A stretch of 64,000 nucleotides of DNA from CAWCWK01 sp963842125. GTDB lineage: Bacteria > Pseudomonadota > Alphaproteobacteria > Rhizobiales > CAWCWK01. The stretch spans positions 992,001 through 1,056,000 of the forward strand of contig CAWJFE010000001.1 of the NCBI GenBank assembly GCA_963842125.1. Direction: 5' to 3'. Shown here one piece after another: positions 42,973-51,728 of this stretch. The notes beneath the pieces were generated by a model, which was not told the DNA's origin, did no database searches, and saw nothing but the letters and a program-made list of their open reading frames with translations. Made by a program: the position numbers and the translations under genes. Position 1 is the stretch's first letter. Every line of letters starts with the position of its first letter.

Positions 42973-44472
42973 TTAATCCGCCCGCGCCCGCGCCGTCTCG
43001 CGCCGCGCGATCAGGCCGGAGGCCGTGAGGGAGCCGACGATAAGGAGCCAGAGCACCACCGCAATCCAGCTCTTGGTGAAGAAGATGGTCAGGTCGCCAA
43101 ACGATTCCAGGCTTTTGACGAAATAGATCTCGGCGCTGGGCCCCAGAATGAAGCCGATGATGAAGGGCGCGATCTCGAGCCGCAGCTTGACGGCCAGCCA
43201 ACCGAAGACGCCGAAGACGAGAAGCGTCCAGACGTCGAACATGACGCCGTAATTGATCGTGTAGGCCCCGATGACGCACATCATCAAGATGATGGGGAAG
43301 AGGATGTGCTTGGGCACCGTCACGATGCGGGCCACGTGTCGGATGGCGAGGAACATGGCCGCGAACATCACGACGTTGGCCAGCAGCATGGCGACGATCA
43401 TCGCGCTCCAGGTCTCGGGATTGTTGCCGATGAAGAGCGGCCCGACCTGAACGCCTTGAAGCGTGAAGGCGCCGATGAGGAGGGCCGTCGTCGAATCGCC
43501 CGGAATGCCGAGCGACAGGAGCGGCACGAGCGCGCCGCCCGTCAGGCCGTTATTGCCGGCCTCCGACGCGATGACGCCGGCCGGCTCGCCCTTGCCGAAG
43601 CGCTCGGGGTGTCGTGAGAAGGTCTTGGCGTTGGAATAGGCGAGGATGGATGCGGCCGAGCCCCCGACGCCGGGCAGGATGCCGACGAAAGTGCCGATGC
43701 CCGACGAGCGCAGGAGGTTAACGCCCTGTCCGCGAAAGACCTCGAACGAGAAGCCCGACGCGCCGCCGACCTTGATGTCGCCCGCGCTCTGGCCCCGCGG
43801 TATGCCGCGCTCGGCCTCCTCCAATATGGCCGCGAGGCCGAAGAGGCCGATGAGGACGGGCAGCAGCGAGAAGCCGCCCTCCAGCCAGTATTCCATGCCG
43901 GGCGGAATGAGCCGGTATTCGCCATTGCCGCCCCGGCTGACGTCGTAGGCGCCGATGAGGCTGACGAAGATGCCAAGCACACCCGAGAAGATGCCGATGA
44001 GGAGGTCGCGGCTCAGCGCCGCCATCACGGTGAGGGCGAAGAGGATGATGAGGAACTTCTCGACATAGGAGAAGCGGATCGCGAAATCGGCGAGCGTCGG
44101 GGCGAAGAGCGCGAGGATGAGAAGGCTCACCAGACCGCCGACGAAGGAGGCGCAGATGCCGATCCTGAGCGCCTTTTCCCCCTCGCCGGCCCGCGCCATC
44201 GGATAGCCGTCGAACGTAGTGGTGATCGAGGACGGCGTGCCCGGAATGCCGAGGAGGATGGCCGGCACGAGCCCGCCCGAAATGCCGCCGACATAGAGCC
44301 CGAGCAGCAGCGCCAGCCCGTTCTCGAGGCCGAGCGAATAGGTGAGCGGCAGGCAGACCGCGACCGCCATCGTCGCCGTCATTCCGGGCACGGCGCCGAA
44401 GACGATCCCGACCAGCGTGCCGGCCGTCACCAGGCCGACGAAGGCGGGCGTCAGAATGCTGAGGAGGTCCAT
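42973..44472 (-). CDS. tctA: Tripartite tricarboxylate transporter, large membrane subunit TctA
   Basis: A 499-residue membrane protein with about twelve helices, the large subunit of the TTT family that imports carboxylates with the help of a binding protein. Signature segments are FGAVPGMTATMAVAVCLPLTY, shown by its glycine loop, GIPGTPSSITTTFDGYPMA, GIGTFVGILPGVGGSAASIL and EAGNNGLTGGALVPLLSLGI with PGDSTTALLIGAF. The order tctC-tctB-tctA along the minus strand is conserved. The substrate is inferred to be a sugar acid from the adjacent dehydratase and aldolase genes; citrate is not indicated. Confidence 0.93.
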   Translation of the reverse strand: MDLLSILTPAFVGLVTAGTLVGIVFGAVPGMTATMAVAVCLPLTYSLGLENGLALLLGLYVGGISGGLVPAILLGIPGTPSSITTTFDGYPMARAGEGEKALRIGICASFVGGLVSLLILALFAPTLADFAIRFSYVEKFLIILFALTVMAALSRDLLIGIFSGVLGIFVSLIGAYDVSRGGNGEYRLIPPGMEYWLEGGFSLLPVLIGLFGLAAILEEAERGIPRGQSAGDIKVGGASGFSFEVFRGQGVNLLRSSGIGTFVGILPGVGGSAASILAYSNAKTFSRHPERFGKGEPAGVIASEAGNNGLTGGALVPLLSLGIPGDSTTALLIGAFTLQGVQVGPLFIGNNPETWSAMIVAMLLANVVMFAAMFLAIRHVARIVTVPKHILFPIILMMCVIGAYTINYGVMFDVWTLLVFGVFGWLAVKLRLEIAPFIIGFILGPSAEIYFVKSLESFGDLTIFFTKSWIAVVLWLLIVGSLTASGLIARRETARARAD

Positions 44473-44497
44473 CGGATCGTCACCGTGGTGGCGACGC

Positions 44498-44917
44498 TCA
44501 AGGGAGCGTCAGGAAGAAGAGTTCGGTGAAGAGCCACCAGACCAGCGTCGGCGCGACCACGGCCGTGACGAGCACCGGCAGCATCGCGCGCGCGCCGCGC
44601 TCGTGGAGGAAGAGGACGCCGGTGAGGAAGACGTAAGGCACCGAGCAGATGAGAAAGCCGAGCCCCGTGTTCGGGAACCGGTAGCCGATAGGCACCATGG
44701 CGAGGAAGTAGACCACCGTCAGGACAAGCGTGCCCACGAAGCGCGGCTTGTCCATCGCCCCGACGATGCTGCGCCAATAGGGACCGGCGGCGAGGATGCG
44801 CCGCCGGTCGCGAACCAGGATCGCCAGGCCGAGAAGGCCAAGCACCCCGGCGACGAGGGCCGGGAAGAGAAGGTGCGACGTATCGAAGTCGATCATCACG
44901 GTGGTCAGGCCGTTCAT
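44498..44917 (-). CDS. tctB: Tripartite tricarboxylate transporter, small membrane subunit TctB
   Basis: A 139-residue protein with four hydrophobic helices, matching the poorly conserved TctB subunit. The first helix is LLFPALVAGVLGLLGLAILV, a polar loop (RDRRRILAAGPYWRSI) follows, and GTLVLTVVYFLAMVPIGYRF, PNTGLGFLICSVPYVFLTG and a last C-terminal helix complete it. Position between tctC and tctA gives most of the confidence. It starts 183 bp after the tctC stop, a gap filled largely by the palindromic dispersed element, and ends 26 bp before tctA. Confidence 0.85.
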   Translation of the reverse strand: MNGLTTVMIDFDTSHLLFPALVAGVLGLLGLAILVRDRRRILAAGPYWRSIVGAMDKPRFVGTLVLTVVYFLAMVPIGYRFPNTGLGFLICSVPYVFLTGVLFLHERGARAMLPVLVTAVVAPTLVWWLFTELFFLTLP

Positions 44918-44979
44918 CCGCGCATCCCTTCACCCTTCGGCTCGCCACGATCGATGCCGCGACGGGTGCGGCCCTCCCT

Positions 44980-45084
44980 GAGGCGCGTCCGGTTCATGTC
45001 CATTCACCAGACGCGCTCTAGCGCATTGTTTTTGCACGGTTCCTTACGCTGCGGCGCTATCGCACCTCCGCTGGAACGGCTCCA
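44980..45084 (-). repeat. Dispersed palindromic 3'-end element, copy A
   Basis: Read on the minus strand this begins GGAGCCGTTCCAGCGGAGG about 15 bp after the tctC stop and continues through a small GGTGC/GCGCC hairpin, GTAAGGAACCGTGC, a run of A residues and a second hairpin with arms GAGCGCGTC and GACGCGCCTC. It matches copy B over its full length with scattered changes. It sits between tctC and tctB and may attenuate transcription or stabilise the tctC message. Confidence 0.9.
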
Positions 45085-45099
45085 GCTGACGATCTCGGC

Positions 45100-46146
45100 C
45101 TAGCCGCCGATCTCGGCGATGACGCCCTCATAGGTGTCGCGCTTGGCCCTCAGGTGCGCCTCCGCCTCGGTGGAGGGGCGGAAGTTGGGGATGAAGAAGG
45201 AAGCCTTCTGGCGCTCCTGGATCGCGCCATCGGCGAAGATCTCCGTCAGCGCCTCGTCGATCTGGTCGACGATGGCCTGGTCCATGTCCGGATTGTAGAG
45301 GAAGTAGAATTCCTTATCGAAGGTGAAGTCGCCCGCGTCGCCGAGCGGCACGGACTGGTTGGGGCTCGCATATCGAAGAAGCTGGTCGCGCGTGGTGTCG
45401 CCCATGCCGGCCTCGGGCGCGTCGGCGAGCACGTCGGGGCTGGCCGTGATCCAGACGAACTTCATCGCCTTCTGGTCGTCGGCCGGCAATTGCGTGAACT
45501 GCTCGTTGGCCTGGATCGAGCCGTTGATGACGTCGGCGAGATCGTCCCACATCGCCTGGTTCTTGTCGGACTGGCTGCCGGTGTTGACGGCGACGATGTT
45601 CTCTTCCGACCCCGGCGCGCGCAGGCGGGCGGCGTTCTTCATCGCCGAGAATCCGATCTCGGAGACGCCGCCCGGTTGGATGGCGACGCGCACCCGCGTT
45701 CCGGCCTCGGCCGCGGCAAGGATGTCGTCCATCGATCCATAGGGCGAGGCGCCGGTCGCCAGATAGGCGTTGCCGGGGTTGATCGCGACCGTGGGGCCGA
45801 TCTTGTAGGTCTCGAAGGGATCGTCGTAGCCGGCCTGGCCGTAGAGGTCGCCGAGATAGGCCTGGTCGTGAAACATCATCAGCGTCGTGCCGCGCGCATC
45901 GCGCTCCAGCGCCTTGAAGGCCTCGCTCGCGCCGACGGCGTCGACCTTCACGTTGATGCCGAGCTTGTCGGACAGCGCCTCGGCGATGATCGCCGAGTTC
46001 TGATAGGTGTCGCCGCCCGTCGACTTCGAGCCGATGACGAGCCGCACGTTGCCTGGCAGTTGCTGCGCAGCGGCGATCACGGGCGCCGCGAAGACGGCCG
46101 TCGCACCCAGGAGGGCCGCCAACGTGGTTCTGCGAGAATAGGTCAT
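45100..46146 (-). CDS. tctC: Tripartite tricarboxylate transporter substrate-binding protein TctC
   Basis: A 348-residue periplasmic binding protein of the TctC/Bug type. The signal peptide is MTYSRRTTLAALLGATAVFA through IAAAQQ. The start of the mature domain reads NVRLVIGSKSTGGDTYQNSA where most relatives have PGG at the ligand loop, and VAIQPGGVSEIGFSAMKNA matches the second ligand loop. The ATG at 46146 has GGGAGGA seven bases upstream and is chosen over one at 46197. It is the first gene of the minus-strand operon and shares its upstream region with the divergent dehydratase gene. High expression of the binding protein relative to the membrane subunits would fit the element after its stop. 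Confidence 0.88.
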   Translation of the reverse strand: MTYSRRTTLAALLGATAVFAAPVIAAAQQLPGNVRLVIGSKSTGGDTYQNSAIIAEALSDKLGINVKVDAVGASEAFKALERDARGTTLMMFHDQAYLGDLYGQAGYDDPFETYKIGPTVAINPGNAYLATGASPYGSMDDILAAAEAGTRVRVAIQPGGVSEIGFSAMKNAARLRAPGSEENIVAVNTGSQSDKNQAMWDDLADVINGSIQANEQFTQLPADDQKAMKFVWITASPDVLADAPEAGMGDTTRDQLLRYASPNQSVPLGDAGDFTFDKEFYFLYNPDMDQAIVDQIDEALTEIFADGAIQERQKASFFIPNFRPSTEAEAHLRAKRDTYEGVIAEIGG

Positions 46147-46224
46147 GCAGTCCTCCCATGGGGCCGGATCATCGATCGCCCCTCGTGATCGTTCCAACAG
46201 GTCGAAGCACCCGCAGCGCAGCGC

Positions 46225-46240
46225 ATGTTTGCGCTCACAT
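46225..46240. promoter_or_regulatory. Putative LacI-family operator
   Basis: ATGTTTGCGCTCACAT is an imperfect palindrome around GCGC with outer ATGT/ACAT arms; 12 of 16 positions are symmetric. It resembles the ATGTTAGCGCTAACAT-type sites of LacI-family sugar-acid repressors. It lies 79 bp before tctC and about 106 bp before the dehydratase, so one site could control both divergent units through the regulator at 41.9 kb. Confidence 0.6.
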
Positions 46241-46345
46241 CAACATCGGGGAAAGAAGGCGTCACTGTCAACCTTTCGCGTTCGACCTGTCTGTCAGTGG
46301 CTACGGTGCAGTGTCGGCCTACGGCCATCATTTGACAGCGACCCT

Positions 46346-48130
46346 ATGACTACGCATACATCCCATATCGTATTTTCGGTAGGTGCGGTGGTGGTAGCGG
46401 ATAGAAAGTCGCCGGGCGCTTTGCGCAGCGCGCGCTGGTTCGGGCCGGACGATCTGCGCTCGTTCGGCCACCGCTCGCGGCTGATGCAGCTTGGCTATGC
46501 GGAGGAGGATTTCCGCGACAAGCCGGTGATCGGCATCCTCAACACCTGGTCGGAGATCAACTCGTGCCACGCCCATTTCCGCGAGCGGGCGCAGGACGTG
46601 AAGCGCGGCGTCTTCCAGGCGGGCGGGTTCGCGCTGGAGCTACCGACGCTCTCGGTCGACGAGAGCTTCACCAAACCGACCTCGATGCTCTACCGGAACA
46701 TGCTCGCCATGGAGGTGGAGGAGACGATCCGGTCCCACCCGCTCGACGGCGTCGTGCTGATGGGCGGCTGCGACAAGACCACGCCCGGCCTCGTGATGGG
46801 CGCGATCACGGCCGGCGTGCCAATGATCTATCTGCCGGCCGGGCCGATGCTGCGCGGACATTTCCAGGGCCAGACGCTCGGCTCCGGCTCGGACGCGTGG
46901 AAGTTCTGGGACGAGCGACGCGCGGGCAAGGTCTCGGACGCGGACTGGCGGGGCATCGAGGGCGGCATCGCGCGTTCGGCCGGTGTGTGCATGACGATGG
47001 GCACCGCCTCGACCATGACCGCGATCGCGGAGGCGATGGGCCTCAGCCTTCCGGGCGCGTCCTCGATTCCCGCCGTCGATGCCGAGCACCAACGCATGGG
47101 CGCGGCCTGCGGGCGGCGCATCGTCGACATGGTCTGGGAGGACCTGACGCCCGACCGGATCGTGACGGATACGGCCGTGCGGAACGCCGCCGTCGTGGCC
47201 ATGGCGACCGGCTGCTCGACCAATGCCGTCGTCCATCTCATCGCCATCGCCCGCCGGGCCGGCGTCGATCTCGACCTCGACGATCTCGACGCACTGGGCC
47301 GCACGACGCCGCTCATCGCCAATGTCCGCCCGGCCGGCAAGGACTACCTGATGGAGGATTTCTATCTGGCCGGGGGCCTGCGCGCGCTGATGGCCGAACT
47401 CGGCGACCGGCTCGACCGCGAGGCCTTGACGGTGACGGGCCGCACGCTCGGCCAGGGCCTGGAGGGCGCCGGGTCTACGATGCCGACGTCATCCGCCCGC
47501 TGTCCGACCCCGTCTACGCCGAGGGCTCGCTCGCGGTGCTGCGCGGCAATCTCTGCCCCGACGGCGCGGTCATCAAGCCGGCGGCCTGCGACGCGCGCTT
47601 CCACGTCCATGAGGGGCCGGCCCTCGTCTTCGACTCCTATCCGGAGATGAAGGCGGCCGTGGACGACGAGACGCTCGACGTGACGCCGGATCACGTGATG
47701 GTGCTGCGCAATGCCGGCCCGCTCGGCGGTCCGGGCTTCCCCGAATGGGGCATGCTGCCGATCCCCAAGGCGCTCATCGCGCAGGGGCACCGCGACATGC
47801 TGCAGGATCTCCGACGCGCGCATGTCGGGGACGTCCTATGGGGCCTGCGTGCTGCACGTCGCGCCCGAAAGCTTCGTCGGCGGCCCGCTCGCGCTCCTTC
47901 GCACGGGCGACATCGTCCGGCTCGATCTGCCGGCCCGGCGCCTCGACATGCAGGTCGACGACGATGAACTGGCACGCCGGCGCGCTGCCCTCGTGCCGCC
48001 CGAGCCGCGTTTCCAGCGTGGGTGGGGCTGGATGTTCTCGCGCCACGTGACCCAGGCCGACAAGGGCTGCGACTTCGACTTCCTCGAGCGCGCCCACGGC
48101 CCCGCCGCCGGCGAGCCGGACATTTTCTGA
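46346..48130 (+). pseudogene. IlvD/Edd-family sugar-acid dehydratase with two frameshifts
   Basis: The full-length product would be a [2Fe-2S] dehydratase of about 590 residues of the L-arabinonate/sugar-acid branch, turning an aldonate into a 2-keto-3-deoxy acid. Cluster cysteines lie in NTWSEINSCHAHF, MGGCDKTTPGLVMG and ATGCSTNAVVHL. The frame breaks near 47470, where one C appears missing before RVYDADVIRPLSDPVY, and again near 47805, where one base is added before RISDARMSGTSYG. All conserved blocks survive in the three frames. Either the gene was recently inactivated or the sequence has two indel errors. A start at the GTG of 46388 would match family N-termini better than the ATG at 46346. 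Confidence 0.8.
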
Positions 48131-48137
48131 GGGCTTC

Positions 48138-49049
48138 GTGACCGACACCATGACGCCAGACCTCGATACGGCCCTCCGAGGCATCTCCGGCATTCTCGTC
48201 ACGCCCTATGACGAGGCGGGCGACGTCGCGCCGATGCGCCTCGCCCCCATCATCGACCGGGCGATCGGCGCCGGCGTCCACCTGCCGGTCGTCAACGGCA
48301 ATACGGGCGAGTTCTACGCGCTGACCTCCGACGAGGCGGAGGTGATGGTGCGCGAGGTCGTCGGCCTCGTCGATGGGCGCGCGCCGGTCGTCGCCGGGAT
48401 CGGGCGCGGCATCCGGGATGCCTGCCGGCTGGCACGCGCCTCGGCCGACGCGGGCGCCGCGGTGCTGATGGTCCACCAGCCGCCCGACCCCTTCGTCTCG
48501 CCGCGCGGAACGCTCGATTACCTTCGCGCCATCGCCGAGGCCGGCGGCGGTCTGCCGATGATGCTCTACCTTCGCAACGACGCGATGGGCCCGCGCGCCA
48601 TCGCAGACCTCTGTGCCGTGCCGGGCGTGAAGGGCGTCAAATGGGCGACGCCCAACCCGATGACCCTCGCCAGAGCCATGGCGCTGAGCGATCCCGGCAT
48701 CGTCTGGGTCGGCGGTCTGGCCGAGACCTGGGCGCCGCCCTTCTACGCCGTCGGCGCACGCGGCTTCACCTCGGGGTTGATCAACGTATGGCCGGAGCGT
48801 TCGGTCGCCATCCATCAGGCTCTGGAGGCGGCCGACTACCCGCGCGCGGCCACCCTCATCGACGAGATGCGACCCTTCGAGGACGTGCGCGCCGAGGAGC
48901 AGAACGGCACCAACGTTACCGCCGTGAAGGCCGCGCTGCACGCCATCGGCCACGATTGCGGACCCACCCGCCCGCCGTCCGCCTGGCCGCTCGATGCCGA
49001 CCAAGAGGCGTGCCTCGACGCGTTCCTCGCCGCCAACGGCCTCCTCTGA
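48138..49049 (+). CDS. DapA-family lyase of the sugar-acid island
   Basis: A 303-residue class I aldolase-fold protein of the dihydrodipicolinate synthase family. The Schiff-base lysine is in VPGVKGVKWATPNP (about residue 168), the assisting tyrosine is in MMLYLRND (Tyr144) and the substrate loop is NGNTGEFYALT. Members of this kind act as 2-keto-3-deoxy sugar-acid aldolases or dehydratases rather than in lysine synthesis. The GTG at 48138 has GAGGG close upstream and lies 7 bp after the dehydratase stop; an ATG at 48150 is the alternative. Position suggests it acts on the dehydratase product. Confidence 0.85.
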   Translation: MTDTMTPDLDTALRGISGILVTPYDEAGDVAPMRLAPIIDRAIGAGVHLPVVNGNTGEFYALTSDEAEVMVREVVGLVDGRAPVVAGIGRGIRDACRLARASADAGAAVLMVHQPPDPFVSPRGTLDYLRAIAEAGGGLPMMLYLRNDAMGPRAIADLCAVPGVKGVKWATPNPMTLARAMALSDPGIVWVGGLAETWAPPFYAVGARGFTSGLINVWPERSVAIHQALEAADYPRAATLIDEMRPFEDVRAEEQNGTNVTAVKAALHAIGHDCGPTRPPSAWPLDADQEACLDAFLAANGLL

Positions 49050-49125
49050 CCGCGCTTTCCCACTCAGGAGCCCAGCGCGTCATCCCTCGAATCCGCCATC
49101 CAAGACGTCCCATGCGAGATCTGCC

Positions 49126-49839
49126 ATGAACGACGAACTCCGCGACCGCTTCATGCAGGTCTCCGTGGCCACGCTCGCCACCGCGCTCTTCAAGCGGGGC
49201 CTGCGCAACCAGGTCATCCAGGGCGTGCGGCCCGTCATGCCCAAGCGTCGGAACATGGTCGGTCCGGCCTTCACGCTGCGCTACATGCCGGCCCGCGAGG
49301 ACCGCAATGGGCTCGCCGTCTTCCGCGACCCCGAGCACAAGCAGCGCGTGGCGATCGAGACCTGCCCGGAGGGCCACGTCCTCGTCATCGACAGTCGCAA
49401 GGACGCGCGGGCGGCCTCGGCCGGCGACATTCTCCTCACCCGCCTCATGGTCCGCGGCGGCGCCGGCCTCGTGACCGATGGGGGCTTGCGCGATGCGGCC
49501 GAGATCGGCCGGCTCGCCATGCCCGCCTACCACACGCGCCCGTCGAGCCCGACCAACCTCACGCTGCACGAGGCCATCGCCATCGACGAGCCGATCGGCT
49601 GCGGCGACGCCCCCGTCTTTCCCGGCGACATCGTCGTGGGCGACGACGACTGCGTAATCGTCGTGCCGGCCCATCTCGCCGAAGAGGTCGCCGAGGAGGC
49701 CACCCAGATGACGGCCTTCGAGACCTTCGTCTCCGAGCGAGTGCGGGCGGGCGAGACGATCATAGGCCTCTATCCGGCCACGAGGCAGGAGAGCGTCGAT
49801 GCCTTCGAGGCCTGGCGGGCGGCGAGGGAGGGCCGGTAG
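49126..49839 (+). CDS. RraA-family protein (4-hydroxy-2-oxoacid aldolase-like)
   Basis: A 237-residue protein of the RraA/HMG-CHA aldolase fold. The active-site region SAGDILLTRLMVRGGAGLVT followed by DGGLRDAAEIG carries the Gly-rich loop and the Arg-Asp pair of metal-dependent class II pyruvate aldolases of this family. True RraA regulators of RNase E lack catalysis; the presence of the Arg/Asp pair and the sugar-acid neighbours favour an aldolase. It follows the DapA-family gene with a 76-bp gap on the same strand. It ends 40 bp from the convergent GntR-family gene. Confidence 0.82.
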   Translation: MNDELRDRFMQVSVATLATALFKRGLRNQVIQGVRPVMPKRRNMVGPAFTLRYMPAREDRNGLAVFRDPEHKQRVAIETCPEGHVLVIDSRKDARAASAGDILLTRLMVRGGAGLVTDGGLRDAAEIGRLAMPAYHTRPSSPTNLTLHEAIAIDEPIGCGDAPVFPGDIVVGDDDCVIVVPAHLAEEVAEEATQMTAFETFVSERVRAGETIIGLYPATRQESVDAFEAWRAAREGR

Positions 49840-49879
49840 CCGCGCACACGTCCTCGCGATGCGCCCCGCGCGGGTTCGA

Positions 49880-50578
49880 CTATTCCCGTGGCGCGCCCTG
49901 CACCGTCTCGGCCCGGGGCGATGCCATCGGAAAGTGCTCCAGCAGCGATTGCTTCGCGCCGAGGATGTGGTCGCGTACGAGGCCCGAGGCCAGATCGGCG
50001 TCGCCGCCCTCGCAGGCCTCCAGGATGGCCAGATGCTCGCGGCTGGCGCGGCCGAGGCCGTCGCTCATCACGAGCTGGGCGCGGATGTAGCGATCGACCC
50101 GGTCCATCGCGTTGTCGGCGACCTCGATGAAATAGCCGAGCGCACTCGCCTTGTAGAGCGCATCGTGGAACGTCCGGTTGAGATCGCCCCATTCCATCGG
50201 ATTGTCGCAGGACGAGAAGGCGTCGCAGCACCGTCTCGCCTCCTTCAACTGCGCGGGATGCATCCGGGGTACCGCGTCGCGCAGGATCTCGGCCTCCAAA
50301 AGCGCGCGCAGGTCGAAGACCTCCGACGCTTCGATCGCCGACAGTCCAGCGACGACGGCGCCCTTGTAGCGCTGCCTGCGCACCAGCCCGCTGTCCTGCA
50401 GACGCGATATCGCCTCGCGCACCGGTATACGGCTCGTGTTGAAGAGGCGCGCGATCTCGTCCTGGCGCAGCGGCGCCCCGTCGCCGAGCTCGCCCTCCAC
50501 GATTGCCTTCCTCAGCGCGTTGAAGACGATCTCCGAGGCGGAGGCCGTCTGCGAAATGTCGATCGACTTCAGTTTCAT
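49880..50578 (-). CDS. GntR/FCD-family regulator of the hydroxyproline island
   Basis: A 232-residue regulator. The N-terminal winged helix includes LRQDEIARLFNTSRIPVREA and ISRLQDSGLVRR; the C-terminal FCD domain carries the metal-binding acidic/histidine pattern (DLNRTFHDALYKAS). The ATG at 50578 has GAGG about six bases upstream. The gene is divergent from the ABC transporter binding-protein gene, and the region between contains a perfect 16-bp palindrome suited to this family. In rhizobia the equivalent repressor HypR controls hydroxyproline genes, and by position this protein is its counterpart; that is inference. Confidence 0.88.
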   Translation of the reverse strand: MKLKSIDISQTASASEIVFNALRKAIVEGELGDGAPLRQDEIARLFNTSRIPVREAISRLQDSGLVRRQRYKGAVVAGLSAIEASEVFDLRALLEAEILRDAVPRMHPAQLKEARRCCDAFSSCDNPMEWGDLNRTFHDALYKASALGYFIEVADNAMDRVDRYIRAQLVMSDGLGRASREHLAILEACEGGDADLASGLVRDHILGAKQSLLEHFPMASPRAETVQGAPRE

Positions 50579-50642
50579 CACGTCCTCGTCCCGGCGCCGG
50601 TCGATAGCCCACCTGCGGCCAGGGCACAAACAGGGATATTGC

Positions 50643-50658
50643 ATATTGGATCCAATAT
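50643..50658. promoter_or_regulatory. Perfect 16-bp operator for the GntR/FCD regulator
   Basis: ATATTGGATCCAATAT is a perfect palindrome in the divergent region, 65 bp from the regulator start and 80 bp before the binding-protein gene. The TTGGATCCAA core matches operators reported for FCD-type GntR regulators. It probably controls both directions. Confidence 0.8.
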
Positions 50659-50737
50659 CAGTAGGCGTGAAGGCCTAAGGGCTGGATATCGCGTCATCAG
50701 AAACGCGGCCGGCCCGTCACCATCAGGGGAAAGATCG

Positions 50738-51538
50738 ATGATCAAGAGACTGGCAGTCACAACCGCAGCCGCGCTGATGCTGGCCGCACCCGCGGTCGCG
50801 GACACGCTCGACGATGTCGTGGATCGGGGAACGCTGCGCTGCGGCGTCGTGCTCGACTTCCCGCCGATCGGCTATCGCGACGAGAACAACGAGCCGGCTG
50901 GGTTCGACGTCGACTATTGCAAGGACCTCGCCGCCGCGCTCGAGGTCGAGCACGAGATCCTGCCGCTGACCTGGGCCGAGCGCCTGCCGGTCATCGTAAC
51001 GGGCCGCGCCGATGTGGTCTTCGGCGCGACGTCGGACAGTCTCGCCCGCGCGCGCACCGTCGGCTTCACGATCCCTTACGCGATCTACTACGCGCAGGGC
51101 GTGGTGAACGCCGAGAGCGGTATCGAGACCTTCGAGGACATCCGTGGCAAGCGCGTCGCGGCCGCCGTCGGCACCGTGCCGGAGCAGGAATGGCTCAAGA
51201 TCGCCGCCGAATGGGGCGAGGAGAACCTCTATCAGGGCTACCAGTCGGAGAACGAGGTCTTCCTCGCCGTCGCGCAGGGCAAGGCCGATATCGGCATCAC
51301 GACCAATACGGCCGTCAAGCCGATCACCGAAGAATACGACACGATCGATCCCGGCCCGCGCATGCCCTGGACGACCGACTACACGTCGGTCGTCGCCAAG
51401 CGCGAGGACGTGACGTGGCTCAACTATCTCAACCTCTTCGTCACCCATCAGGTGCGCTCGGAGCGCTATGCCGAGCTCTGGGACACCTATGTCGGCGGCG
51501 AGGCGCCCGAGCTGCGCATTCCCGGCGTGCTCTACTAG
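50738..51538 (+). CDS. Polar amino-acid ABC transporter substrate-binding protein
   Basis: A 266-residue family 3 solute-binding protein. The signal peptide is MIKRLAVTTAAALMLAAPAV ending at ADT, then DRGTLRCGVVLDFPPIGYRD begins the ligand-binding lobe, with the conserved GFDVDYCKDLAAAL and LPVIVTGRADVVFGATSDSL. The ATG at 50738 has AGGGGAAAG upstream. It opens a four-gene transporter unit with two permeases and an ATPase. By context the ligand is expected to be hydroxyproline or a related imino acid or betaine. The stop codon TAG lies within the first bases of the palindromic element. Confidence 0.92.
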   Translation: MIKRLAVTTAAALMLAAPAVADTLDDVVDRGTLRCGVVLDFPPIGYRDENNEPAGFDVDYCKDLAAALEVEHEILPLTWAERLPVIVTGRADVVFGATSDSLARARTVGFTIPYAIYYAQGVVNAESGIETFEDIRGKRVAAAVGTVPEQEWLKIAAEWGEENLYQGYQSENEVFLAVAQGKADIGITTNTAVKPITEEYDTIDPGPRMPWTTDYTSVVAKREDVTWLNYLNLFVTHQVRSERYAELWDTYVGGEAPELRIPGVLY

Positions 51539-51642
51539 AGCCGTTCCAGCGGAGGTGCGATAGCACCGCAGCGTAAGGAACCGCGCAGAAACAAAGCGCT
51601 AGAGCGCGCTCGGTGAATGGATAGGAACCGAACGCGCTCTAG
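51535..51642 (+). repeat. Dispersed palindromic 3'-end element, copy B
   Basis: The most complete copy, 108 bp. CTAGAGCCGTTCCAGCGGAG starts it and supplies the TAG stop of the binding-protein gene. GGTGC-GATA-GCACC forms a perfect small hairpin, GGAACCGCGC and an A-rich spacer follow, then CTAGAGCGCGCTCGG and CCGAACGCGCTCTAG form a 15-bp near-perfect second hairpin. It lies between the binding-protein gene and the first permease gene. Confidence 0.93.
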
Positions 51643-51728
51643 CCCTCTACTAGCCCTTCGCCAACCCCGCAAAGGGACAGGCGCTCGTCCGGCAGACCGC
51701 CGGGCGGGCGTGAGCCTCAAGGCGCCCG

